A stretch of 6,392 nucleotides of DNA from Thermoplasmata archaeon (GTDB taxonomy: Archaea > Thermoplasmatota > Thermoplasmata > Thermoplasmatales > Thermoplasmataceae). The notes beneath the pieces were generated by a model. That model worked only from the letters and a program-made list of their open reading frames with translations. It did not search any database and had not been told where the DNA came from. The stretch covers positions 1 to 6,392 of the forward strand of contig JAKBRR010000103.1 of NCBI GenBank assembly GCA_021845325.1, given 5' to 3'. The position numbers and the translations under genes are program-made. Shown piece after piece: positions 1 through 5,149 of this stretch. The number at the start of each line of letters is the position of its first letter. Position 1 is the first letter of the stretch.

Positions 1-143
1 CATTCACGGAAGAGCCTTTCACTAAACATTATAACTGGTTTCTCTAATAAGGATTTCCATATTGGTGGAAGAAATTCAGTATATATCGTCAGGAAGGTTT
101 TAAATTTGCACTGCCTATTTGACTCCTGCCTTGTTTTTGGCAT
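1..143 (-). CDS. Unidentified protein, N-terminal 47 residues (runs off left edge)
   Basis: An open frame starts at ATG 143-141 and stays open to the window edge. It overlaps the last 29 bases of the upstream surface-protein gene in a different frame, as co-transcribed archaeal genes often do. AAGGT lies a few bases before the ATG and could act as a weak ribosome binding site. The peptide begins MPKTRQESNRQCKFK and continues with a hydrophobic/aromatic segment (residues 17-31, FLTIYTEFLPPIWKS) and then LLEKPVIMFSERLFRE. It looks like a plausible protein rather than a random frame. The '(L)xxKPVxx' stretch faintly recalls the N-terminus of NuoI-like ferredoxin subunits, but no iron-sulfur motif falls inside the window, so I do not assign a function. 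The + strand is also open across 1-165, so the coding strand is an inference. Confidence 0.45.
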   Translation of the reverse strand, partial: MPKTRQESNRQCKFKTFLTIYTEFLPPIWKSLLEKPVIMFSERLFRE

Positions 144-696
144 TGAACCTTGTATAGTAATATAAAACAAAGAGTATTGCTATCAGAGATACAACTATTG
201 AAGCCACTATAATCACATCACTCCCATTATTGTCAGTTGTGACATTTACATTTATGTAGTCATTTCCCTTAACGTCCACATATCCCTTTGATATATTTTT
301 GCCTCCGCCGGCACCGTTTTGCTGGTTTTGTATGGAATATGATTTGCCAGACTGTGAATTTATGGTATAACCATTTGGAACATAAATCGTAACAGAGTAG
401 TTACCCGAAGCAACATAAAATATAATTTGATTTGATGTAGCATGTTGTAAAACACTTCCTTGAGAATTTGAGAGGACAACTGACCAGTTTGAATCACCTG
501 ATAAGCCTGATTCGTTAAAAAATACATAGTATGATGAAGTTGAAAAATCAGCAGGATGATTTTCATTGAAGTTGTTGAATTGCGAAAATAGATTCATACC
601 GTGGTAATTATGATGAGTTAAATCTCCGTTTTCTGAAACGGATATGAATGAATATAATAGTATAAACCCAATAATTATAACGATTATTTTTTTCAT
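115..696 (-). CDS. Membrane-anchored surface protein with one beta-sandwich-like domain
   Basis: This 193-residue protein has a signal-type N-terminus (MKK then hydrophobic 4-20), an outside region of about 140 residues, a C-terminal transmembrane helix (about 161-181) and a short basic cytoplasmic tail (RFNAKNKAGVK). Residues about 56-115 contain FNESGLSGDSNWSVVL, then a strand, then SGNYSVTIYVPNGYTINSQSG. This matches the 'FTESGLPSGTSWSVTL...NGTYSYTV...GYTASPSSG' module repeated in extracellular proteins of Thermoplasmata and some other archaea. Here the module occurs once. Six N-X-S/T sequons (N61, N70, N99, N134, N151, N157) suggest glycosylation outside the cell. Residues 124-133 are a Gln/Gly-rich linker. 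No catalytic residues are recognisable, so a structural, adhesive or binding role is only a guess. GAGGT four bases before the ATG and a TATA-like stretch 25 bases upstream fit this start. Confidence 0.8.
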   Translation of the reverse strand: MKKIIVIIIGFILLYSFISVSENGDLTHHNYHGMNLFSQFNNFNENHPADFSTSSYYVFFNESGLSGDSNWSVVLSNSQGSVLQHATSNQIIFYVASGNYSVTIYVPNGYTINSQSGKSYSIQNQQNGAGGGKNISKGYVDVKGNDYINVNVTTDNNGSDVIIVASIVVSLIAILFVLYYYTRFNAKNKAGVK

Positions 697-716
697 CTAA
701 CCTCTATTTAAGAAAA

Positions 717-743
717 ATAAATAATCTTTGGCAAATATGCCAA
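717..743 (-). promoter_or_regulatory. TATA-like box plus 16-base dyad upstream of the surface-protein gene
   Basis: Read on the - strand, an AT-rich TTATTTATT (725-717) is centred about 25 bases before the ATG at 696. That spacing would give a leaderless or nearly leaderless mRNA. Immediately upstream is a perfect inverted repeat, TTGGCA-AATA-TGCCAA (728-743). A dyad abutting the BRE/TATA region is where archaeal helix-turn-helix dimers bind to activate or repress transcription. The dyad is a direct observation. The TATA assignment and the regulatory role are inferred, and no cognate regulator is visible in the window. Confidence 0.5.
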
Positions 744-790
744 TGATTTACTGCTTAAAGCTGTTTTCATTTCTTTTCATTTTTTACTAA

Positions 791-798
791 TTTATATC
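791..798 (+). promoter_or_regulatory. TATA-like box, TTTATATC, in the divergent spacer
   Basis: TTTATATC is close to the archaeal TATA consensus and follows an A-containing stretch (ACTAA) that could act as BRE. A start site about 25 bases downstream of its centre would fall near 818-822, at the beginning of the GC-rich foldable element. If it is used, the RNA could either end early as a small RNA or read on through the 961-1020 ORF into the aldolase gene as a leader of about 260 bases. Confidence 0.4.
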
Positions 799-810
799 CT
801 GTTTATTGAA

Positions 811-874
811 CGCCTACTTTGGGGTTTCCTGCAGATCGTAGTCGGTAACCGACCGGGTCTGACTCATGAAGGCG
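811..874 (+). ncRNA. Candidate structured RNA or leader element of unknown type
   Basis: This GC-rich island (about 58% G+C by hand count over 811-863) sits in an otherwise AT-rich spacer. It can fold as three stacked helices: CGCCT 811-815 with AGGCG 870-874; CAGATC 832-837 with GGTCTG 856-861 (one G-U pair); and GTCGG 841-845 with CCGAC 849-853, closing a UAA triloop. The loop between the outer and middle helices is asymmetric (16 and 8 bases). An AAA lies just after the outer helix, 14 bases past the middle helix, which resembles H/ACA spacing. However, the lower stem is short, the 5' pocket is long and no K-turn is evident. It has no T-arm and is not a tRNA. Orientation is unproven, since an inverted repeat folds on either strand. 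Confidence 0.3.
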
Positions 875-948
875 CAAAGATTTGTTTCCGGTATTCTGAT
901 TGAATTAAAGGCTCTTTCAGTTGATTTATTTTAAGATATCTCTCAAGT

Positions 949-954
949 AGGAGG
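949..954 (+). promoter_or_regulatory. Perfect Shine-Dalgarno AGGAGG before the 19-codon ORF
   Basis: AGGAGG is complementary to the CCTCC at the 3' end of archaeal 16S rRNA and sits six bases before ATG 961. It is as strong as the SD of the L7Ae gene in this window, which argues that the tiny ORF behind it is, or recently was, translated. Confidence 0.6.
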
Positions 955-960
955 ATAAAT

Positions 961-1020
961 ATGGATTTTTATTATAATAATGGGTACTTAATGTTTCTTC
1001 GCCTTTATCGCCTCGAATAA
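961..1020 (+). CDS. Short ORF, 19 residues; possible leader peptide of the aldolase gene
   Basis: ATG 961 to TAA 1018-1020 encodes MDFYYNNGYLMFLRLYRLE. The support is a perfect AGGAGG six bases upstream. The peptide is rich in aromatic residues (four Tyr, two Phe) and Leu, with no sign of a longer ancestral frame: the same frame after the stop meets another TAA within nine codons. It ends 60 bases before the aldolase ATG, on the same strand. It could be a regulatory upstream ORF, a small membrane-associated peptide, or a chance ORF behind a fortuitous SD. The coding call rests on the ribosome binding site alone. Confidence 0.4.
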   Translation: MDFYYNNGYLMFLRLYRLE

Positions 1021-1080
1021 AATAGTCTTTTAGTTCAGAAAGGATAAAAATCAAGATAAGGGATGAATGCATGATCAACA

Positions 1081-1974
1081 ATGGATAAATTCAAGTTGAT
1101 CTGTCCTCTAATAACCCCACTTGATGCTTCTTACTCGCCAAGCAGAGAATATTACAGACTCCTTATGTCGGATCTTACTGAAATGGGTGTTAACTCCATA
1201 TTTCCTTTAGGAAGCACGGGCCTTTTTTCACTTCTGACTATGGATAAGAAGAAGGCCTTTTTAAATATCGTTTCAGAGGAGTCCCAGAAGAAGGAGATAT
1301 TCATAGGTATAGGCAGCCAGAACACTGAAGAGGCAGTTGAACTGGCAAAATATGCTTTTGATCTTGGATTCACAAACATGGTTCTTCAGCCAACCTATTA
1401 CATAAAACCAGAACAACCATGGATTATCAAGCATTTTAGTGAGGTTATATCCAAGGTTGAGGCAAATTTCATCATTTATAATATACCACAACTTGCAGGC
1501 GTTTCAATAGAAACCCAGACCATTGAATCGATCACTGATGCTGCAGGGGGCAAAATAAAAGGAATTAAGGAGAGCTCAGGCAATATTAGATATTTTAATG
1601 ATGTAATATACAACTTCGGCTCCAAACTGCCTGTTTATCAGGGGCAGGATGATTTACTCCTTCAGTCTCTTGTTGCAGGGTGTAGTGGCGGAGTTTGTGG
1701 ATCAACAAACGTTTCGTCCGCAGCTAAAAAGGTAATAAACCTGTTTGCGGAGAATGACTTCAAGGGCGCTGAAGAAGCTCAGAAAAACCTGGATTTTGTA
1801 TTTAGAATTTTAAGTTCATATCCTTTCCCATCCGCGTATTATTACCTGTTCTACAGAAAGCATAAAGTTGGAGGAAAAATACCTCTTCCCATAACTGCTA
1901 TGGAACACATACCGGAGTCATTTGTTACAAACTCTCTGGATTCCATGATGAGACTTGAAAACAATCCATCGTGA
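1081..1974 (+). CDS. kdgA: 2-keto-3-deoxygluconate (KDG/KDPG) aldolase, DHDPS/NAL superfamily
   Basis: This class I aldolase cleaves 2-keto-3-deoxygluconate (and in many archaea its 6-phosphate) to pyruvate and glyceraldehyde (or its phosphate) in the non- or semi-phosphorylative Entner-Doudoroff pathway of the cytoplasm. At 297 residues it has the usual length of the (beta/alpha)8 family. Visible motifs are the pyruvate-carboxylate loop GSTG at 44-47, YNIP at 133-136 with catalytic Tyr133, and GIKESSG at 161-167 with Schiff-base Lys163. GQDDLL (188-193) and GCSGGVCGSTN (200-210) shape the substrate pocket. After GSTG comes Leu-Phe rather than the Glu of the DapA GTTGE motif, which favours a sugar-acid aldolase over dihydrodipicolinate synthase. 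ATG 1081 is the first in-frame start after the TGA at 1072-1074. There is no strong SD in front; ATAAAAATC (1044-1052) could be the TATA of a short-leader transcript. Exact sugar specificity (gluconate or galactonate series, phosphorylated or not) cannot be read from sequence. Confidence 0.85.
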   Translation: MDKFKLICPLITPLDASYSPSREYYRLLMSDLTEMGVNSIFPLGSTGLFSLLTMDKKKAFLNIVSEESQKKEIFIGIGSQNTEEAVELAKYAFDLGFTNMVLQPTYYIKPEQPWIIKHFSEVISKVEANFIIYNIPQLAGVSIETQTIESITDAAGGKIKGIKESSGNIRYFNDVIYNFGSKLPVYQGQDDLLLQSLVAGCSGGVCGSTNVSSAAKKVINLFAENDFKGAEEAQKNLDFVFRILSSYPFPSAYYYLFYRKHKVGGKIPLPITAMEHIPESFVTNSLDSMMRLENNPS

Positions 1975-1979
1975 GTTTA

Positions 1980-2005
1980 GGAAAGGCACAATTTTCCAGA
2001 TTTTT
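1980..2005 (+). terminator. Possible terminator after the aldolase gene
   Basis: GGAAA (1980-1984) can pair with TTTCC (1993-1997) across an eight-base loop, followed by a TTTTT run at 2001-2005. Archaeal termination mostly needs only the T-run. The site lies between the aldolase stop and the next TATA box, where a terminator would be expected. Confidence 0.35.
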
Positions 2006-2018
2006 CAGATAAAAAAAA

Positions 2019-2027
2019 CTATATATA
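2019..2027 (+). promoter_or_regulatory. TATA box of the translation operon
   Basis: CTATATATA, preceded by a run of eight A that could serve as BRE, is the clearest promoter in the window. A start site about 25 bases downstream falls near 2046-2050, giving an untranslated leader of about 25 bases that contains the AGGAGG of the first gene. No comparable box precedes the later genes of the cluster, so this promoter probably drives all five. Confidence 0.65.
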
Positions 2028-2059
2028 GCGTCTTAGGCTCAGGTGATACTAAAAAGTGA

Positions 2060-2065
2060 AGGAGG
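2060..2065 (+). promoter_or_regulatory. Shine-Dalgarno AGGAGG that fixes the L7Ae start
   Basis: AGGAGG lies eight bases before ATG 2074. It decides against the longer reading from GTG 2056, which would place the SD inside the coding region and add six residues (Met-Lys-Glu-Glu-Asn-Lys) that are not typical of the family. Confidence 0.75.
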
Positions 2066-2073
2066 AAAATAAA

Positions 2074-2442
2074 ATGGAAAAACAGTCATTTGTTAAATTC
2101 GAAACTCCCGAGACGCTGGAAAAAAAGATACTTGATCTGGTAGAGAATAGTTACAGGAGTGGAAAAATAAAGAAGGGTACAAACGAAGTTATTAAGTCTA
2201 TTGAGCGAGGAGAAAGCAAGATAGTTATAATTGCAGAGGATGTTACACCTCCGGAAGTAGTATATTACCTGCCTATGCTCTGCGAAGAGAGAAAAGTAGC
2301 ATATGCTTATGCAAAAAGTAAATCCGAATTAGGTACAAGAGTCGGAATTTCAGCTGCTGCTTCCATATCTATTACTGATTATGGAAAAAACGAAGAGCTT
2401 TACAAGCAGATTACTTCAGAACTTGTTTCTTTGAAGAAATAA
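2074..2442 (+). CDS. rpl7ae: Ribosomal protein eL8 / L7Ae, K-turn RNA-binding protein
   Basis: L7Ae binds kink-turn motifs in 23S rRNA. In archaea it is also a core subunit of C/D and H/ACA guide RNPs and of RNase P. The 122-residue product has the family's normal length. Hallmarks are KKGTNEVIKSIERG at 33-46 (RNA-contacting loop and helix), IIAEDVTPPEVVYYLP at 52-67, LCEE at 69-72, and the SKSELGT loop followed by the Ala/Ser-rich GISAAASISI near 82-100, which helps set K-turn specificity. It is the first gene of the operon, 10 bases upstream of eS28. The start at ATG 2074 is fixed by the AGGAGG eight bases before it. Confidence 0.95.
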   Translation: MEKQSFVKFETPETLEKKILDLVENSYRSGKIKKGTNEVIKSIERGESKIVIIAEDVTPPEVVYYLPMLCEERKVAYAYAKSKSELGTRVGISAAASISITDYGKNEELYKQITSELVSLKK

Positions 2443-2452
2443 GGTGAATTAA

Positions 2453-2662
2453 GTGGCAGATGAAGCTACTCAGGCGGAAGTTGTTGAATTAATGGGAAGA
2501 ACCGGGATGACCGGGGAAGCAACAACTGTGAAGGTTAGGGTTCTATCGGGTAGAGATCAGGGAAGAATAATAGCAAGAAATGTTCTTGGACCTGTTAAGG
2601 TCGGAGATATATTAATGCTAAGAGAAACAGCCAGAGAGGCTAAAAAACTTTCAATACGGTGA
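2453..2662 (+). CDS. rps28e: Small-subunit ribosomal protein eS28
   Basis: This 69-residue OB-fold protein of the 30S subunit near the mRNA exit platform matches the family end to end. RTGMTGE is at 16-22, [11 protein letters not shown] at 29-39, NVLGPV at 43-48 and [13 protein letters not shown] at 51-63, with a short basic tail (KKLSIR). It starts with GTG. AGGTGA at 2442-2447, overlapping the last base of the L7Ae stop, is the ribosome binding site with a five-base spacer, so translation is likely coupled to L7Ae. The order L7Ae-S28e-L24e is a long-known archaeal gene string. Confidence 0.95.
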   Translation: MADEATQAEVVELMGRTGMTGEATTVKVRVLSGRDQGRIIARNVLGPVKVGDILMLRETAREAKKLSIR

Positions 2663-2667
2663 TAATA

Positions 2668-2943
2668 TTGGCAATAAAAACTTGTGGATTTTGTGGTTCC
2701 AATATTGAACCAGGAACCGGTACTATTTATGTAAGAAGAAGCGGGAACATAGTTGATTTCTGCAGCAGGAAATGCAGAGTAAATATGATCAACCTGAAGA
2801 GAGTTCCAAGAAGAACAAAGTGGACAAAGGAATATCACACTATCAAGGCGATGAGAAAGGATTCCATAAAGCCTCCTGTTGAAGAGGCTCCTACAGAATC
2901 TGCACCAGAACCCATACAGGATACCCCGGTAAACAGTGAGTGA
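2668..2943 (+). CDS. rpl24e: Large-subunit ribosomal protein eL24 (zinc ribbon) with acidic, Pro-rich tail
   Basis: Residues 1-60 are the usual archaeal L24e. Four cysteines (C6, C9, C32, C36) form the zinc-binding ribbon, with EPGTG at 14-18, YVRRSG at 21-26 and the basic [11 protein letters not shown] near 46-57. I choose TTG 2668, giving [10 protein letters not shown] and 91 residues, because GGTGAT at 2658-2663 is correctly spaced before it. The GTG at 2659 lies within that SD, has no SD of its own and adds only three residues. The SD overlaps the eS28 stop, so the two genes are coupled. After about residue 68 the protein continues with some 24 residues rich in Pro, Glu, Ser and Thr, an extension absent from minimal archaeal L24e proteins and probably disordered. 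Confidence 0.92.
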   Translation: MAIKTCGFCGSNIEPGTGTIYVRRSGNIVDFCSRKCRVNMINLKRVPRRTKWTKEYHTIKAMRKDSIKPPVEEAPTESAPEPIQDTPVNSE

Positions 2944-3391
2944 AATGCAGGAAAGGACACTTGTACTCATTAAACCCGATGGAATGAAAAGACGACTGGT
3001 TGGAGAGATTATAAGAAGATTTGAAATTAAGGGACTCAAGATCATTGGTCTTAAGATGCTCCAGCTATCCAGGGATGAAGCTGAGAGACATTATTCAGTC
3101 CACAAAGGGAAACCATTTTTTGCGGATCTTGTGAATTATATTACTTCCAGCCCTATCGTTGCAATTATATTTGAAGGAAACAATGCCATATCCGTTGTAA
3201 GATCTATATGTGGTACAACCGATGGAAGTAAAGCTACCCCTGGAACCATAAGAGGAGATTATTCCATAAGCATTGAAAAGAACATCATACATGCATCAGA
3301 TTCACCAGAGGCTTTCCAGCATGAGTTTTCTATATTCTTCAAAAACAACGAAATGTTACCTTTCCAATACGGTGATGAGGTTCTATTTTGA
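2936..3391 (+). CDS. ndk: Nucleoside diphosphate kinase
   Basis: NDK transfers the gamma-phosphate of ATP to NDPs through a phosphohistidine, keeping GTP and other NTPs supplied. The 151-residue length fits. Numbering runs one ahead of the human enzyme and all catalytic positions are present: Lys13, Tyr53, Arg89, Arg106, Asn116, the phosphorylated His119 in [10 protein letters not shown], Ser121 and Glu130. GTG 2936 overlaps the last eight bases of the L24e gene. ATG 2945, three codons later, is an equally acceptable start and gives the family-typical short lead before [11 protein letters not shown]. Neither has a strong SD, so expression probably depends on coupling to L24e. NDK next to aIF5B is a recurrent archaeal pairing, in keeping with a GTP-consuming neighbour. 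Confidence 0.95.
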   Translation: MSEMQERTLVLIKPDGMKRRLVGEIIRRFEIKGLKIIGLKMLQLSRDEAERHYSVHKGKPFFADLVNYITSSPIVAIIFEGNNAISVVRSICGTTDGSKATPGTIRGDYSISIEKNIIHASDSPEAFQHEFSIFFKNNEMLPFQYGDEVLF

Positions 3392-3394
3392 GAG

Positions 3395-5149
3395 ATGAAG
3401 AACGAAGGCAAGGAGCTCAGGCAACCAATAGTTTGCGTTCTTGGTCACGTTGACCATGGAAAAACAACGCTTTTAGATGCTATTCGGGGAACTTCAATAG
3501 CTAAAAAGGAAGAAGGTGGAATTACCCAGAGAATTGGTGCCACCGAAATAGATATTACGAGAATTAAGAAAATAGCGCAACAAACAGGATCGAAGTCTAT
3601 TTTTACAATACCAGGACTTCTCTTTGTTGATACTCCTGGACACGTCGCCTTCTCAAATATGCGATCCAGGGGTGGAGCACTTGCAGATATTGCAATTCTG
3701 GTTATTGATATCAATGAAGGAATTAAACCTCAAACAGAAGAGTCAATAAATATATTAAAAAAGTTCAAAACGCCGTTTATTATTGCGGCCAATAAAGTAG
3801 ACCTTATAGATTTTGCAATCCCTGTGAAAGATTCTTCTTTTAAGACATTCTTAGCCGCGCAGAGGGATGAATTTAAGAACACACTTGATGAGAAAATTTA
3901 CAAAGTGGTAAATTCACTCTATACATTTGGATTCCCATCTGAAAGATACGACAGGATAACAGATTTCTCAAAAAATGTAGCCATTATTCCGGTAAGTGCC
4001 AAAAATAAAATTGGAATTCAGGACATTTTGCTTATTATTGCTGGTCTTGCCCAGAAATTTCTCGAAGAATCCATATCAAGGAAATATGGAACTGCGAGAG
4101 CTACTGTTATGGAAGTAAAGAAAGAAGAATCACTGGGGAATATTCTTGATTCCATACTTTATCAGGGAGAGCTGAGAAAAGGGGCATTAATTGCCTTAAA
4201 CACAAGGGAAGGCCCTGCAAAAACAAAAATAAAGGCCTTATTTCTGAATCAGAAAACGAGCAGTTCAAAACTCGTTGAAGTAGAGAAGGTTGAACCAGCC
4301 TCTGGCGTTCGAATACTAATCTCAGATAAATTGAATGTAATTCCCGGGTCACCCCTTATTGAGATTGAAAATGACGAGAGGGAAGCCTATGAGGAAATCT
4401 TAAAAGAAACGGCTGTAACCATAGATCTTTCTGAACATGGGGTAACATTGAGGGCAGATACTTTAGGATCCCTCGAAGCCATTGCATACGAACTTTCTGA
4501 AAAAGGTATCAGGATCAGGAATGCGCAAATTGGTCTCATATCAAGAAGAGATGTCATAGATGTGGCAACACTACAGGAACCCCTTGATCGCATAATCCTT
4601 GGTTTTAACGTTGAAATCCTTCCGGAGGCTAAGGAGGTTCTTTTGAATCAGGATGTTGGAGTTATAAATGGAGGTATAATCTACGCCCTCGTCCAACAGT
4701 GCGAAGAGTGGATTAACAACAGAACCAGGGAGATTGAAGAAGAGAGAAAAAAAGGGATGTCTGTTCCGTCCAGATTCAAAATTATTCCAGAATACATATT
4801 CAGAGCAAACAAACCTGTCATAGTTGGCGTTAAAATGGAAAGCGGAAGAATAAAGGTAGGAGACAACTTAATACGTGAAGATGGGAGATACGCAGGTACT
4901 ATTAAGAGCATAAGGGAAGGCGAACTCTCAAAGAAATTTGCAGAGGCCCCATCCGAGGTGGCCATTGCCATTGACGGAGTAACTTTAAACAGACAGATTT
5001 TTCCAGATGAGCCAATTTACACTGATATTACAGAAGAAACTGTGAAGGTATTAAGGTTAAGACCTATGGATGAGGCCACAATGAGAGCTCTTGAAGAAAT
5101 CATTAAGATCAAGAGAAAGGAGAACAAGTTTTGGGGAACTAGGGCATAG
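3395..5149 (+). CDS. infB: Translation initiation factor aIF5B (IF-2 homologue), GTPase
   Basis: aIF5B promotes joining of ribosomal subunits and placement of initiator tRNA, then leaves after GTP hydrolysis. The 584-residue product is full length, with no intein. The G domain has G1 GHVDHGKT at 17-24, switch I around GGITQRIGAT 41-50, G3 DTPGH at 79-83 (His83 catalytic), G4 NKVD at 133-136 and G5 SAK at 201-203. Domain II (about 230-335) is a beta-barrel. Domain III (about 340-445) carries LRADTLGSLEA at 352-362. A charged helix (about 440-455) leads to domain IV (about 460-584), ending with the archaeal FWG near the C-terminus, which contacts aIF1A in the known complex. ATG 3395 follows the ndk stop by three bases with no close SD, so reinitiation or coupling is likely. 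It closes the operon. Confidence 0.97.
   Translation: MKNEGKELRQPIVCVLGHVDHGKTTLLDAIRGTSIAKKEEGGITQRIGATEIDITRIKKIAQQTGSKSIFTIPGLLFVDTPGHVAFSNMRSRGGALADIAILVIDINEGIKPQTEESINILKKFKTPFIIAANKVDLIDFAIPVKDSSFKTFLAAQRDEFKNTLDEKIYKVVNSLYTFGFPSERYDRITDFSKNVAIIPVSAKNKIGIQDILLIIAGLAQKFLEESISRKYGTARATVMEVKKEESLGNILDSILYQGELRKGALIALNTREGPAKTKIKALFLNQKTSSSKLVEVEKVEPASGVRILISDKLNVIPGSPLIEIENDEREAYEEILKETAVTIDLSEHGVTLRADTLGSLEAIAYELSEKGIRIRNAQIGLISRRDVIDVATLQEPLDRIILGFNVEILPEAKEVLLNQDVGVINGGIIYALVQQCEEWINNRTREIEEERKKGMSVPSRFKIIPEYIFRANKPVIVGVKMESGRIKVGDNLIREDGRYAGTIKSIREGELSKKFAEAPSEVAIAIDGVTLNRQIFPDEPIYTDITEETVKVLRLRPMDEATMRALEEIIKIKRKENKFWGTRA

Noticed and set aside
1..165. Open + strand frame from the left edge to TAA 163-165.
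   Set aside because: It runs antisense over the end of the surface-protein gene and its C-terminal translation looks unlike a protein tail. The - strand frame has a start codon, a weak SD and operon geometry, so I preferred that.
811..900. tRNA or C/D-box sRNA in the GC-rich spacer element.
   Set aside because: No T-arm GGTTCRANNCC, no seven-base acceptor pairing and no valid anticodon arm. A CTGA is present, but there is no RTGATGA C box at the required distance.
885..912. Sequence resembling the 'GATTGAA(T/A)' end of archaeal CRISPR repeats.
   Set aside because: It occurs once only, with no second copy, spacer pattern or cas gene in the window.
814..930. A 38-codon open stretch on the - strand, including a 17-residue ATG ORF (867 to 814), with reasonable amino-acid composition and more GC-rich codons than its neighbours.
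   Set aside because: There is no SD before ATG 867, it is very short, and its GC-rich part coincides with the foldable inverted repeats. A decayed gene end cannot be excluded, but nothing identifies one.
2031..2073. Possible K-turn (TGAT...ACT-AAAA-AGT-GA next to the SD) for L7Ae autoregulation, as reported for other archaeal L7Ae mRNAs.
   Set aside because: The ACT/AGT stem is only three pairs with an extra unpaired T beside the would-be tandem G-A pairs. No outer helix forms, and the TATA at 2019-2027 predicts a transcript start near 2046-2050, leaving out the upstream half.
2056..2073. Longer L7Ae reading from GTG 2056.
   Set aside because: The AGGAGG at 2060-2065 would be inside it. The SD spacing and family length both support ATG 2074.
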